This document shows positions 44,001 through 55,829 of a DNA stretch of 64,000 nt, in pieces. Source of the stretch: Eumeta japonica (taxonomy: Eukaryota; Arthropoda; Insecta; Lepidoptera; Psychidae); the NCBI GenBank assembly GCA_005406025.1, contig BGZK01000999.1, positions 1 through 64,000 on the forward strand, written 5' to 3'. The notes under the pieces are model-generated. The model did not search any database. It saw only the letters and a list, made by a program, of their open reading frames with translations, and was not told where the DNA came from. The translations under genes were made by a program, and so were the position numbers. How positions within the stretch are numbered: the stretch's first letter is position 1; each line of letters begins with the position of its first letter.

Positions 44001-45211
44001 CCCATAAAGTAACAGTATCGTCAAATGATGGCATAACATGTTAAAGACCGCATTACGCACGAAGCTATCGAATTGAAATACATGGGTAGAAGAATTACCT
44101 ACAGTGCTACTAGCTCTGCGAGGTTGTAACGCTGTGTTTTTCATTAGAGTTCATCAGTATAAGTAAATGGTAGGCACAAAGATACAATACACAATATTTA
44201 ATTGCATTCAAAGAAATAATAGGTTCAGAACGTTTGATTCTCTTTATGTACCCGCTGACATGTCGCAGAGTTTCACCCTAGGCCTTAAATACCTAACTGT
44301 TTTATCAATTAAGAATTATAATAAACATGATTACAATGTAATGGGCGCCACTCAACAACAAATGCCAAGAAAGGTTATATAATCAGATTTAATGATATTC
44401 TAATGATAATCGCAACCAAATGTTCAGATAAATTTGACACAACTTCTTTGCATGGAGAGCTAATAAAGAGAATTAGGTACCTGATTTCGAAAATTGAACT
44501 GGGTTTATTTCCCACCTATATTTGTGCTTGGACTCTCTTGGACATAGATGTGATGAAACCTCGGCAGTAGGCAGCGCAAGCAGTTGTGTCTTAGCAAAAT
44601 ATTGTGGGTTAAGGCTGTCTCAGGAATGGAACGCTGTGCGCTTCCTAACCGGAGTCTGCGCATTAAGATATCAGACTTCCACTCTTGGAGGAGTGAAAAA
44701 AAGGATCCTAAAACCATCATAGACACGTACCATTGATTATAACCGGGATAACTGATTTTACAAATAATTTATCTGAATAAAACTCCGTATCTTACCCGCT
44801 GCTTAGCAGGATCCCACAATAAAAGTTAATATTAGACAGGCGAAGATTGACTGGTAATAATATTTCTTTAAAAGGAATTCGGTTTTCACAATGGCTGTCC
44901 TGACGTTTTTCCAATCGGAAAAAGAATACCTACAAATCTTGGTATATGAAAAAGTGATCTTCGATATGACAGACCAATCTAATAAAGGATTGAATGACAT
45001 TGACAATTAGGTACTCAAAATAGATTCTTTTCAATTTCTTGTATTTTTGTTGACTTTTTCTATTGACTAATTAAGTTATAAATGCAAGAATGCTTCTTTA
45101 CTTTTAATCGAAACGAATTATGGAACCATCGGAATAAGACTACATCTCGTGCAAAAGCTGTTATCAAATTACCATTTTATGAGGGAAATTCAAATTTCTT
45201 AGTAAATACTG
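44000..45211. other. Unassigned stretch between mariner and Gypsy C-terminal piece
   Basis: Short frames occur on both strands (43,938-44,144, 44,167-44,382, 44,505-44,726). The one near 44,060-44,115 reads 'THEAIELKYMGRRITYSATS' and looks retroelement-like, but I cannot place it. The tract should contain the missing middle of the Gypsy integrase; I could not find it. Confidence 0.3.
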
Positions 45212-45560
45212 ATGTTCATTTTTGAGGTGTTACAAGCTACTCTATGCACAGAAGCTGAAGTTAGCCCAGCTGAGTTCACCTACGGCTGCAACCTACGATT
45301 ACCCGGCGATTATTTCAACAAAAACACATTACCTGCAAGTACCATGGACTACAGCTACGTAGAAAAATTGACCTCTATTATTGAAAAAGAATAGGCCGTA
45401 GTATTTATAATACATCACAATAAGCAGCATATCCGCACAATAGACACTTACGAGTACAAGCCTGCAGCCACGTTACTTATTCGAATTGACTCAGCAAAGA
45501 AATCACTTCGATTGTCCTACAAAGGACTCTATCTGATAAAACTTCGCATTTTTCATTGAT
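45212..45560 (+). pseudogene. Gypsy integrase C-terminal fragment
   Basis: The plus-strand frame reads AEVSPAEFTYGCNLRLPGDY (about 45,254-45,315), the hallmark S/T-P-A-E-x-x-Y-G-x-x-L-R-L-P-G block of Gypsy integrases. After a stop it continues with 'ATLLIRIDSAKKSLRLSYKG' (about 45,470-45,530), equivalent to the SH3-like C-terminal module. It is separated from the integrase core by about 2.3 kb including a mariner. Confidence 0.8.
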
Positions 45561-45819
45561 GAGATTAACAAATGCATTGTTCATAAAACAATACACATAA
45601 GAATAATCCTGTTGACAAATATATATCCACTTCATACAGTTACTAGCCGTTTTACCGAGAACAATACAGCGTTCTTTTGCGCCATAATTTTAAAAAATAT
45701 CGTTCTGATTTCAGGATAGTCTGCATAATCCATGTAACAATTGTCCTTAGGAAAAAATGCCTCATGTACAAGATCGACCTCGTTACGATTTTATTATACG
45801 TAATAGATTACGAAATAAA

Positions 45820-46110
45820 AGGAGGCGCGTCGGGAGGCGCCGGCCTCGACGTCCGGAATGAATAACTGTCTCAATGTTTCTGCGGCGTGGAGCGGCCCAC
45901 CTGTGCTGATTGTTTTCGCAAGTCAACGGTCCGACAAAGAAGTCATTAAGCGCTGAATCAGGTGCAGGGTCGGGCGCGACCGGACGGAACCGGTGCACGA
46001 AGACGGCACTCTGGGCCGGGACCGTGCGTCAGTCTGGATGGGCCGGGCGACTTTGTCGCCATGCGCGGATCCATTGGAATGGCTGGGTGCGTACCATTTA
46101 GCTGCAACAC
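45820..46110. promoter_or_regulatory. CpG-rich island 10
   Basis: A GC-rich tract ('gtcgggcgcgaccggacgga' near 45,969) has at least four overlapping open frames on both strands, none with a motif. Non-coding island by composition. Confidence 0.33.
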
Positions 46111-47814
46111 CCATCACTAAAATATTTATATACTTTAACCCACTATGTGTCAATCGCGTTTTACATAAAGTAATTGTTTTAACTGTGCGCTGTTACCGTT
46201 GTCATCCGATCGAAGTGACATATTGTACACCTCGCTGTCCGTTCGTCAATTTTAAATAGGAGTAATTTTATAATTTGTTTGTATGAGTTATATAATGAAA
46301 AATAAAGAAATAATAAGTATGGCTATACTCGTGTCCCTCTAAGTTTTTTAAAATTCTCAATTTATTTGAGATAAAATGTTTGACAAGGATAGCTATATTT
46401 TACTATCGCCAAGAAGATAATCGTGATGTATTTCTACAAAGCTTTTGGGAAGTTAGAAAGAGCTAGAAAAACATAAAATTTACTTGCCCAATGTAATCTT
46501 TATATTAGTCCATTATAGATGGAGCTGCGGGATTGAAGTTTGATACATCCCTTCTCCTTCGAGAGTGTTTGTGCATCAATAAGATTTGCTAATATAACAA
46601 ATTTTGCTTCAAAAGCATAATTTTTAGAGCTAAAATCACTATGTCCGTTGGCATAGGTGAGGAAGTGAGCAATCCGCGACGCCGGTGCGTCAAGAGATCG
46701 CTTCGGAAAAAGAGCAGGGAAGAATTATTGGCGTTGTGGGAATAGAAAGCTAAGACAGAACTGTGAGGGGCGAACGTATTTTTATGGTTTCAGACGTACG
46801 TGACTATGTCGCTAGTTGTATATATTGCATCCTCAACACGTTATAATTATAGTCCTTTTTTGTAGTTGTACGTGATTTTAAATTTTTCTTTCTTAAGTCT
46901 TGGACGTGTGTACAACAAGAGCATCTGTAAGAAAATAGCAATAGACTGTTTTTTTGAAGACCCTAAGCTGTAAAAATTTAAATCATGTGAATTATTTTCA
47001 CAATGAAATGCATTTCGATTGGTCAATCGATCTTCCCCATTCAACTACTGGACTAATTAGTTGTATTAGAACTCAGAATATATATTTTTTTAAGTATTAA
47101 TATTCTCATTTATCCATAATTAGAGTTTTTTTTAGGATTTTGTGAATGTGTCCATTGCACCATACATTGCCGTTGTACAGTATTCTCACTATAATTATAT
47201 ACATGTATAAGGGAGTGCATATGCGCATTACACTGTTATTTAGTCTTTTATACAATTAAAAATTAAATACCCAAAAGTTTAACAAATATTGAAATAAATT
47301 TTTATAAACAAAAATTTGTAAAACTATCACTATACTCCACTATGGATTAGTAATAAAATTTTTGACCTCGTCATTAAACTAGGTCGGTAGTGGGGGACAC
47401 GTATGTCTTCAATAATTTTGTGGGGCAGATGTTTTTTTCAAGAATTTTGTAAGATTTTCTCAAGAATTAACTAAAAACTCTTATTAATAAAATTTGGGCA
47501 ATAATCACTACGATACGTTTTACCCCTACGCACTTTATCGACTAGCGCTATTGAGAGTTACGTAAAGAAAAGTCGAGAATCTCGTCTAAACGAAGCTACT
47601 CGTGAAAATTGAGCCTATCAGTGGCCATTAATAAAAAAAGGACCCGTACCGCGGACTACAAGGGTATAATGGTCAATAGCGGATAGCAGACATCGGTCCC
47701 GGATAGTAACGTATACGTATAAACATAACGATGGGGTAGGTGCTTCAGTGAGGGTTTAATTTTAGTTATCAGCCATTTTTTAATTAAAGACGAAACGAAT
47801 CGATATTTAAACGG
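46111..47814. other. AT-rich non-coding DNA
   Basis: A balanced patch at 46,640-46,760 carries no motif. I see nothing else. Confidence 0.5.
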
Positions 47815-48020
47815 GTATTTGTCACGTCGGAACGGAGCATTGCACAGTTCAAATGGAAACGTAACCATGCGATCGCCGATGTTGAATCGACATCTCGGCG
47901 GCGCGGGTGGCGCAGGGCGGCACTCCCACCGCGGCAGAGGTGAAAGAGTCCTACGCGGCGCCTCGCGGTGCATTCAATTTTCAATAAAGAAGCTGGGGCA
48001 GCGCGACGCTTGAGCGAAGG
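47815..48020. promoter_or_regulatory. CpG-rich island 11
   Basis: A compact GC-rich tract ('ggcggcgcgggtggcgcagg' near 47,896) lies just left of the large foldback element. Overlapping open frames on both strands are compositional shadows. Confidence 0.33.
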
Positions 48021-48163
48021 CGCTTGCGAATGCACGTCTTGTGGAAAAGCAATTCAGTGCTGTTTTAATTGCGGCGCCATATTTAAACATGTATTTATAA
48101 CAAAGTTTTGTTTAATAGATGTCAACCATTATGTAGAGTTCTCGATAGCCAAAGAAACACGAT

Positions 48164-48480
48164 AGGATCTATCAGGTTGCAAGGCAAATCAGCAAAAATT
48201 GAAAAAAAAAATTCGCCATTTTGTAGCTAATTTGTTGCTAATTAGTTGCCAATATGATGATTTTTGCTCGAGCTATTCCGAAAAATCGCGCCATGATATC
48301 AGGTGGCGGCGTAGCTCATCAATTAAGCTTCACCGTTAACCATCACAGTATATTTTGTTTCTGTTGGTGCTGTAAATATAAGAACGAAAAAAAAAAAAAA
48401 ATTTTTTTCATTTTCTTCTTAATGCTATCTTGAAACGTTTTGTCCCAATCCTGGGACGCGGAATGTTGCTGACTGGCAGA
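48164..48480. repeat. Left terminal inverted repeat of the foldback element
   Basis: This arm pairs imperfectly with 51,375-51,713. It contains an A run joined to a T run at about 48,390-48,407 whose counterpart lies at 51,453-51,470, and 'ctcgagc' near 48,269. Confidence 0.85.
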
Positions 48481-51390
48481 GTACTCAGGCATGCCTAAAT
48501 AACCTGGCTGGTATTCGTTTGGTCATGGCCAGATAATTTTAATTTTTATAAATTATTGCTCCATGCTATCTTGAAGCAGTTTCTAACATAATGGCATGAC
48601 GATGCTGAATTTGTTGCTGACTGGCAGAGTACTCAGGCATGCCTGAATAACCGCTAACAAATGTCGTGGAATTGTGACATTTTATTTTTTTATAAATTGC
48701 GCCATGCTATCTTGAAACAGTTCTAACCTAATCATGAAGATTGCTGGTTTGCCGATCGACGGTACTCAGGCATGCACTGATAACCAGCAACAAAATAATC
48801 GGTAGTCATTGGCCGATAATTTAATTTTTATAAATTATTGCTATGCTATCTTGAAAGCAGTTTCTAACATAATCGTGCGATGCTTTAATTTGTTGCTGAC
48901 TGGCAGAGTACTCGGGCATGCCTGAACAACCAGCAACCGTAATCGGTAGTCATGGCCGATAATTTAAATTTTTTATAAATTATTGCTCCAATCGCTACCG
49001 ATATTTTGTGCTGATTATTCAGGCATGCCTGGATACTCTGCCGATCGGCAACAAATTTAGCATCTTCTAATGTTGTAGAATCCGGTTTCAAATAACATCA
49101 GCTATAAAAATTAAAATATCGGCCAATTACCGTTGCTGGTTATTCAAATGCCTGAATCTCTGCCGATCGCTTGAAATTTAGCATCTTCATGATTAGGTTA
49201 GAATTTCAATGGCATGAAGATATTTAAAAAATTAAAATTATCGACCACCGGTATTTTGTTGGTTATTCAGGCATGCCTGAAGTACTGCCGATCGGCAACA
49301 AATTTATCTTCATGATTAGGTTAGAATCTGGTTTCAAGATAGCATGGAGCAATAATTTATAAAATTAAAATTATCGGCCAATCACTCACCGATTATTTTG
49401 TTGCTGGTTATTTAGGCATGCCTGAGTACTCTGCCGATCGGCAACAAATTTAGCATCTTCATGATTAGGTTAGAATCGGTTTCAAGATAGCATGGAGCAA
49501 TAATTTATAAAAATTAAAATTATCGGCCAATGACTACCGATTATTTTGTTGCTGGTTATTCAGGCATGCCTGAGTACTCTGCCGATCGGCAACAAATTTA
49601 GCATCTTCATGATTAGGTTAGAATCTGTTTCAAGATAGCATGGAGCAATAATTTATAAAAATTAAAATTATCGGCCAATCACTACCGATTATTTTGTTGC
49701 TGGTTATTCAGGCATGCCTGAGTACTCTGCCGATCGGCAACAAATTCAGCATCGTCATGATTATGTTAGAAACTGCTTTCAAGATAGCATGGAGCAATAA
49801 TTTATAAAAAATTAAAATTATCGGCCAATGACTACCGATTATTTTGTTGCTGGTTATTCAGGCATGCCTGAGTACTCTGCCGATCGGCAACAAATTAGCA
49901 TCTTCATGATTAGGTTAGAATCTGTTTCAAGATAGCATGGAGCAATAATTTATAAAAATTAAAATTATCGGCCAATCACTACCGATTATTTTGTTGCTGG
50001 TTATTCAGGCATGCCTGAGTACTCTGCCGATCGGCAACAAATTTAGCATCTTCATGGTTAGGTTAGAATCCGGTTTCAAGATAGCATGGAGCAATAATTT
50101 ATAAAAAAATTAAAATTATCGGCCAATCACTACCGATTATTTTGTTGCTGGTTATTCAGGCATGCCTGAGTACTCTGCCGATCGGCAACAAATTTAGCAT
50201 CGTCATGATTAGGTTAGAAACTGTTTTCAAGATAGCATGGAGCAATAATTTATAAAAAAATTAAAATTATCGGCCAATGACTACCGATTATTTTGTTGCT
50301 GGTTATTCAGGCATGCCTGAGTACTCTGCCGATCGGCAACAAATTTAGCATCTTCATGATTAGGTTAGAATCCGGTTTCAAGATAGCATGGAGCAATAAT
50401 TTATAAAAAAATTAAAATTATCGGCCAATGACTACCGATTATTTTGTTGCTGGTTATTCAGGCATGCCTGAGTACTCTGCCGATCGGCAACAAATTTAGC
50501 ATCTTCATGATTAGGTTAGAATCTGGTTTCAAGATAGCATGGAGCAATAATTTATAAAAAAATTAAAATTATCGGCCAATCACTACCGATTATTTTGTTG
50601 CTGGTTATTCAGGCATGCCTGAGTACTCTGCCAGTCAGCAACAAATTCAGCATGGTCATGATTATGTTAGAATCTGCTTTCAAGATAGCATGGAGCAATA
50701 ATTTATAAAAATTAAAATTATCGGCCAATGACTACCGATTATTTTGTTGCTGGTTATTCAGGCATGCCTGAGTACTCTGCCGATCAGCAACAAATTCAGC
50801 ATCTTCATGATTAGGTTAGAAACTGGTTTCAAGATAGCATGGAGCAATAATTTATAAAAATTAAAATTATCGGCCAATGACTACCGATTATTTTGTTGCT
50901 GGTTATTCAGGCATGCCTGAGTACTCTGCCATCAGCAACAAATTCAGCATCGTCATGATTATGTTAGAAACTGCTTTCAAGATAGCATGGAGCAATAATT
51001 TATAAAAATTAAAATTATCGGCCAATGACTACCGATTATTTTGTTGCTGGTTATTCAGGCATGCCTGAGTACTCTGCCGATCGGCAACAAATTTAGCATC
51101 TTCATGATTAGGTTAGAATCCGGTTTCAAGATAGCATGGAGCAATAATTTATAAAAATTAAAATTATCGGCCAATGACTACCGATTATTTTGTTGCTGGT
51201 TATTCAGGCATGCCTGAGTACTCTGCCGATCGGCAACAAATTTAGCATCTTCATGATTAGGTTAGAATCCGGTTTCAAGATAGCATGGAGCAATAATTTA
51301 TAAAAAAATTAAAATTATCTGCCAATCACTACCGATTATTTTGTTGCTGGTTATTTAGGCAAGCCTGAGTACTTTGCCAGTCAGCAACAA
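48445..51390. repeat. ~149-bp satellite array, about 20 units, with an inversion at ~48,990
   Basis: Centres of the palindrome 'caggcatgcctg' or a variant fall at 48,489, 48,637, 48,770, 48,916, 49,023, 49,149, 49,271, 49,416, 49,564, 49,712, 49,862, 50,009, 50,160, 50,311, 50,462, 50,613, 50,762, 50,911, 51,059, 51,208 and 51,359. From 49,416 rightward the spacing is 147-151 bp. Each unit also holds 'tgccgatcggca', a second 12-bp palindrome, and an AT-rich half with 'aatttataaaaattaaaatt'. Units near the inversion (48,990-49,270) are shortened to 107-126 bp and degraded. Confidence 0.93.
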
Positions 51391-51713
51391 ATTCAGCGTC
51401 CTTGTGATTGGGACAAAAATCGGTTTCAAGATAGCATTATAAGAAGAAATGGAAAAAAAATTTTTTTTTCGTTCTTTATATTTACAGCAACAAATTAGAA
51501 ACAAAATATACTGTGATGGTTAACGGTGAAGCATGCAATTTGATGAGTTACGCTGCTACCTTGATATCAAGGGAGCAGTATATGCGATTTTTCGGAATGG
51601 GCTCGAGCAAAAAAATCGTCATATTGGCAACTAATTAGCAACAAATTAGCTACAAAATGGCGAATTTTTTTTTTCAATTCTGCTGATTTTGCCTTGCTAA
51701 CCTGATAGACCTA
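51375..51713. repeat. Right terminal inverted repeat of the foldback element
   Basis: Partner of 48,164-48,480. Local differences include 'cgctgctaccttgatatcaa' on this side against 'gatatcaggtggcggcgtag' on the other, showing the arms have diverged. Confidence 0.85.
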
Positions 51714-51879
51714 ACTTTGATCGGTATATCCTGACGAGAATTTTGTTAGGGAATGGAATGTTTCTGATGATTCGACGTTCGACATGTATACGTAGTGAGG
51801 TGTAAGCTTTTCGGCTGAAAATTAGACGATTACATAAATCTCATTAAAGTTATTTCGAACCATACTATAGGAATTAGGG

Positions 51880-52540
51880 GAACTACATCTCCGGTCGAGT
51901 CGCGCGGCCGATTCGATTGAATTAGGTGAGTTAGCGGCGGTCGCGCCCGCGGGTCCGCGCCGGAGCCGGCGGCGGCCGTGAGCCGCATATAATGGGACGC
52001 TCAACACTTCGGAAGTTCACATTCTGTCAGAGTTTCAGACGACATTGTTTAATGACAATGTTATTACTGTAACAAGGGCGCGGGGGCGGGCGAGGCGCGC
52101 GGGGACGGGTGCCCTCCTGCCGCGTAATTAAACCTTCTCGAGGCCCGCTTTGCATTCCGGCCGCAACAAAACCTGTTCCTCACAATAACGAAGGCCCCGC
52201 GCCGCCCGCGCCGCCCGCGCTCGGCGGAGTCGAATAGAAATGGCAAATTTGATCGGCCGAGATGAAACGAAGCCGTGAATTATTCCGAGTCGCGAGAGAA
52301 GCTCGCGCTTTTGATCTGGCCCGCGCCGGCCCTCTCGCTCGGCTGCCTTCATTTAAGATTCACTGGAAACGAAAACAGAGCTAATAATTCGTACCGTCGA
52401 AACCCATTACGTAGGGAGCTCCGACGGCGAGCGACTGAGCGGTCACCCCCAGCAGACGGACTCTGGGCCTATTTAGATGTGACGTCACGTTACAGTCTGC
52501 TTGTGACGCCGATGATTTATCGAATAGCTATCAACGGTTT
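51880..52540. promoter_or_regulatory. CpG-rich island 12 with AT core
   Basis: GC-rich blocks (51,935-51,985, 52,075-52,110, 52,190-52,220, 52,315-52,345) alternate with 'ccgcgtaattaaaccttctc' (52,120) and 'ctttgcattccggccgc' (TEAD-type site, 52,148). CRE-type 'gtgacgtcac' occurs near 52,480. Open frames on both strands overlap. It is the second-largest island in the window and the best enhancer or promoter candidate beside 1,130-1,870. Confidence 0.4.
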
Positions 52541-52799
52541 ATAGCTTTATTATGTTAACGATGAAATTTGAAAGACGCTTACGATGCCCACTATTTCCAG
52601 CCTCAGTTCGTGTGATTCATATGCCGACATTGCAAAGCAGATAGAACGAGAAACTGTAAGGTAAGTTCAAATAAATAAGCGGTCAAACTAAATATAAGCG
52701 CATCCTTTGATTTACTTTGCATTTGGGGTAACTTCATTCACTTTTAGTTACCTCTGACATTTGAAAGATACATTTGAAGACTTCGATCTTCCATTTTTA
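52541..52799. other. AT-rich spacer
   Basis: No feature is seen between two CpG-rich islands. Confidence 0.4.
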
Positions 52800-53335
52800 A
52801 TGCGCTCCTCGTCTATCGATGCCCACAGTACGCCTCTCAAAGGCGGCGCCTAAGGACGTGGGAGGTGTCACGCGCGCGCATACGCGGAAGGCTTATGATA
52901 TTCATTTTGCAATGCCCGTCGTGTAATCCGATTGTCGCAATCAAATCGTAACGTAACGTATCGCTTGTTGTTTCTGGGAGCGATTTACATGAATAATTTC
53001 CAAGTCGTCAAATAAAATACGTCGCGATTCCTGCTCATTCACTCCCCGCCCGTTCGTGCGTACGTCCTCGACCGCGGCCCCACTTTTACATTCTCCATGT
53101 TTCCGCTCAAATAAACAGACTTACGAGTATTCTTTGTTATGTTTGCACACATCACGGGCCGCGTCGCTCGGGCGCGGCGTGGCGGCGTTCACCCCACCGT
53201 TAACACCCGGCGCGTTCGCGGCCCGGCCCGCGGCGCGGCGCCTCCGAGGGCCGAGCCGTCGAGGCTGAGGAGTGGAGGTCGAGAGGATATCGAACGTTCG
53301 CCCGCTCGAACGACGATTGTTTACGCAGCTGTTTT
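52800..53335. promoter_or_regulatory. CpG-rich island 13
   Basis: A GC-rich tract (52,840-52,890, 53,040-53,075, 53,155-53,300) includes 'cgcggcccggcccgcggcgc' near 53,215. Several frames are open on both strands; none carries a domain. Confidence 0.35.
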
Positions 53336-54229
53336 GACGGCTTTGGCGATCGAGCGAATCCGTCGCTTCGATTCGTCGGAAATGTCTTTTTACGAGCTTT
53401 CATTCGTATGTTTGGATCAAATTTTTCATGTCAATTTGGGATCATTTCCACTGGACCGATTAAACTGACATTTTGCACACACGTGAAGCACTGGTGGCCA
53501 TATAAAATACGTATTCGATTGTGTATGTTTTTTTTTTAATAACCATCGTTTCGAAATGAAAGGAATATCGTGTTTTCTTGAAAATGTTCTTGAGATGGGT
53601 ATCGAATAAAATGATATGTCAAGTAGTATACGTAACATCATCCCAATTTTAATATGGTGGGATAATCCAAGATGGAAGAAGAAATTTCTTCTTGACAATG
53701 ATATTAAATGAAAGAGCTTGACAAGTACCAAGTTCAAGACATAAATGTCGTCGCAAACCGTTAAGTGTATGATTGTTTCATCCGTGAGCGTTTAAAGAAC
53801 ATTCTCGTAATGCATTTCTTTGACAATGAACAAATCGTTTTTGTACTGCAAAAGAGCATACACGGAATGTGCACTACCAAAATTTCCAACACAGCGCGTC
53901 AACATCGCCCGGGATATTCGACGCTAAGTACATATCATACGTACTTATCGCTCTCGGCTTCTCTTCAACTCGTTTACGATCTAACGCATTCCTCAAATTT
54001 AACCGATCACGGCGACATCGTGACGCTTTTTGACTTACATTAAAATATGGATTATTTTGATTGATACTTTAGATTCCGATCGAGGTTTCGATTGAAGCCG
54101 TTAAGTACATGCGTATATAAGATATCCCAATTTTTGGAAAACGTTGCTGTAGTATTTTTGGCGGTCAAACAGGCTGACAGACGACTTCCGACTACTATCG
54201 AATATAATTAATTTTAATAATTCAAAATG
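53336..54229. other. Non-coding DNA
   Basis: A 103-codon minus-strand frame (53,426-53,737) and a 92-codon plus-strand frame (53,765-54,043) have no recognisable family. The sequence is otherwise AT-rich. Confidence 0.4.
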
Positions 54230-55335
54230 TACATGGGATACACTGTACGTTTTGAGTAACTCATAAATAAAACAATTTACATGTAATTCAAAATATTTAC
54301 TACTTTTTAAAGTATTCTCCATTACATTTTACACGCTTTTTCACTCGTTCAAACCGTTTTTTGAAAACAAGAGCTGTCACGGCATTTTTGGCCTCATAAA
54401 TGTCAAACCTCTCATCAAATCTTTGATCTTTGGAAACATAGAAATTGCTTTGCCTTTTCATAAGTCAAAAATGACATCGTCTTATTCGCGGTGTGCGGCG
54501 GAGCATTGTCAGGATGCAATAGGATGCGAATTCTTGTTCGTTTTCCCCTAACTTTTTCTAAGACACTGGGCATACAAATGATGGTGTACCGCCCAGCATT
54601 AACTGTCTTTTGTTCTTCAAGTGGAATTGTGGAGACAGGACCTGTCTTATAGAAAAAATACGCAATAATTTTTTTTTGCCTACGCTTCTCGCCTACTACT
54701 TGCTGTCGCCTTCGAACACCCATGCAGGGTGTTACTTTCTTTCCGGCATGTAACAATATATTCTTATTTCATCTCCTGTCACAATGTAATACACGGCATA
54801 CGAACGTGTGTGATCATACTTTAACAACATTTTTTACACCAATCAACACGGGGCTATTTATGTTCGGGGGCGAGTTCATGAGGAATCCAACGGCAACAAA
54901 GTTTTCTAACTTTTAAATGTTGAAGTAAGATTTTTTTGAATTTGGGTCATATCGATCCTCAAATGTACTCGAATTTCCTCATAGGTGATATGCCGATTGT
55001 CTATAATTAATTGCTTGACACAAGACAGTAACCTGTAGACATTTTCCTCAGTGATCGCAGTTGAGGGCCGACCTTTACAAATTTTATCGTAGAGAGAAAC
55101 ACGGCTATGATCCAATTCTGCATACTATCGCCTTACAGTTCTCAAATGAGGTGCTTCCCTCCCAAAAGCATTTTGAAGATGAGCAGTACGGTCTGCGAAG
55201 ACAATGAACTTTTAAAATCATCACCATAAATTTTTTTCGCGTTAATTCCTTTTTGCTAATGACGATAAACCTCCAAATTGTGTTGAAAACAATTGACACG
55301 CGAATTCTCATCAAAAATATTTTAACCAATGAACG
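54230..55335 (-). mobile_element. Mariner relic
   Basis: A minus-strand transposase relic of about 1.1 kb covers most of a mariner from N-terminal helix-turn-helix to C-terminus. The flanks are AT-rich and I could not define matching inverted termini. Confidence 0.75.
54300..55330 (-). pseudogene. Mariner transposase remnant (54.3-55.3 kb)
   Basis: From right to left on the minus strand, the second helix-turn-helix region is marked by 'GRPSTAITEENVYRLLSCV' (about 55,020-55,075) and 'IRVHLRIDMTQIQKNL' (about 54,935-54,980). 'RVDWCKKCC' follows near 54,840. The segment 'VSTIPLEEQKTVNAGRYTII' (about 54,570-54,630) and 'LHPDNAPPHTANKTMSFLTY' (about 54,460-54,520) hold the second catalytic Asp, with His-His changed to His-Pro. 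Downstream 'PKIKDLMRGL' survives. Stops and shifts break it throughout. Confidence 0.82.
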
Positions 55336-55829
55336 AGTTTATTATGTTTTAACAAATATTAGATAACATTCGAAATTCAAACATTTACGACCTTTCATTG
55401 AGCATTGGGCATTTGTATACTAAAGACTCATGATTTTTTTTACAACCATTTGACGGGTGCTTCTTTTTCGAGAAAACTTATTATATTATTTTTATTTGGA
55501 TAACATTTTTTTTTTATTAAATTCATAGGATCCTAAAGATTTTTGTTCTAAGATGTATACTGTACCTAGAAATTATTTCTGGACGATGAAATTCATAACC
55601 TCTTCAAGCCACGTTCAACCTCCGCCACCAATTGCCGCATGGTCCAGGTGTTCGATTATAAATAAGGTTTTTCTACCGAAACGCCGTATTTTCGCTTCGA
55701 CATTATTTTCGGTCGATATGTGTCCGATATTCGCACAACGCGAATTACATTTTTCGGCATACCGCGCCACAAAGGAAGGCACGGCGTGTGTTAGTATATA
55801 AACGAGGGTCACATTTGCTCTCATCCCAA
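55336..55829. other. AT-rich spacer
   Basis: Frames at 55,553-55,801 (plus) and 55,615-55,896 (minus) overlap and carry no motif. Confidence 0.4.

Larger units (their letters stand above)
41756..45690 (+). mobile_element. Gypsy-type LTR retrotransposon remnant split by a mariner
   Basis: Pol pieces lie in the correct order on the plus strand: the end of RNase H (about 42,120-42,215), the integrase zinc-binding region (about 42,370-42,500), the integrase core (about 42,560-42,860), then, beyond a mariner, the integrase C-terminal part (45,212-45,560). Similar ~75-bp stretches at about 41,756-41,830 and 45,618-45,690 ('gagaacaatccagcg'/'gagaacaatacagcg') are direct repeats at the two ends and may be LTR or tail remnants. 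Frameshifts and stops are frequent, and gag, protease and most of RT are gone. Confidence 0.75.
48164..51713. mobile_element. 3.5-kb foldback element built of opposed satellite blocks
   Basis: The outer ends are imperfect inverted repeats of about 320-340 bp. The left begins 'aggatctatcaggttgcaag' (48,164); the right, reverse-complemented, begins 'aggtctatcaggttagcaag' (ending 51,713). Both continue through 'aaattcgccattttgtagct' and 'ctgtgatggttaacggtga'. Inside, a ~149-bp unit is tandemly repeated: about 4 units in one orientation (48,445-48,990), then about 16 in the other (48,990-51,375). No coding capacity is seen. The layout resembles foldback transposons with internal satellites. Superfamily is unknown and no clear target duplication is visible. 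Confidence 0.9.

Noticed and set aside
44060..44140. Retroelement RT fragment ('ELKYMGRRITYS')
   Set aside because: The motif is short, the surrounding frames are broken, and I could not assign it to a clade or to the neighbouring Gypsy element.
48445..51390. CRISPR-like array
   Set aside because: Units are about 149 bp, contiguous and without unique spacers, contain long palindromes and reverse orientation. This is a eukaryotic satellite, not a CRISPR.
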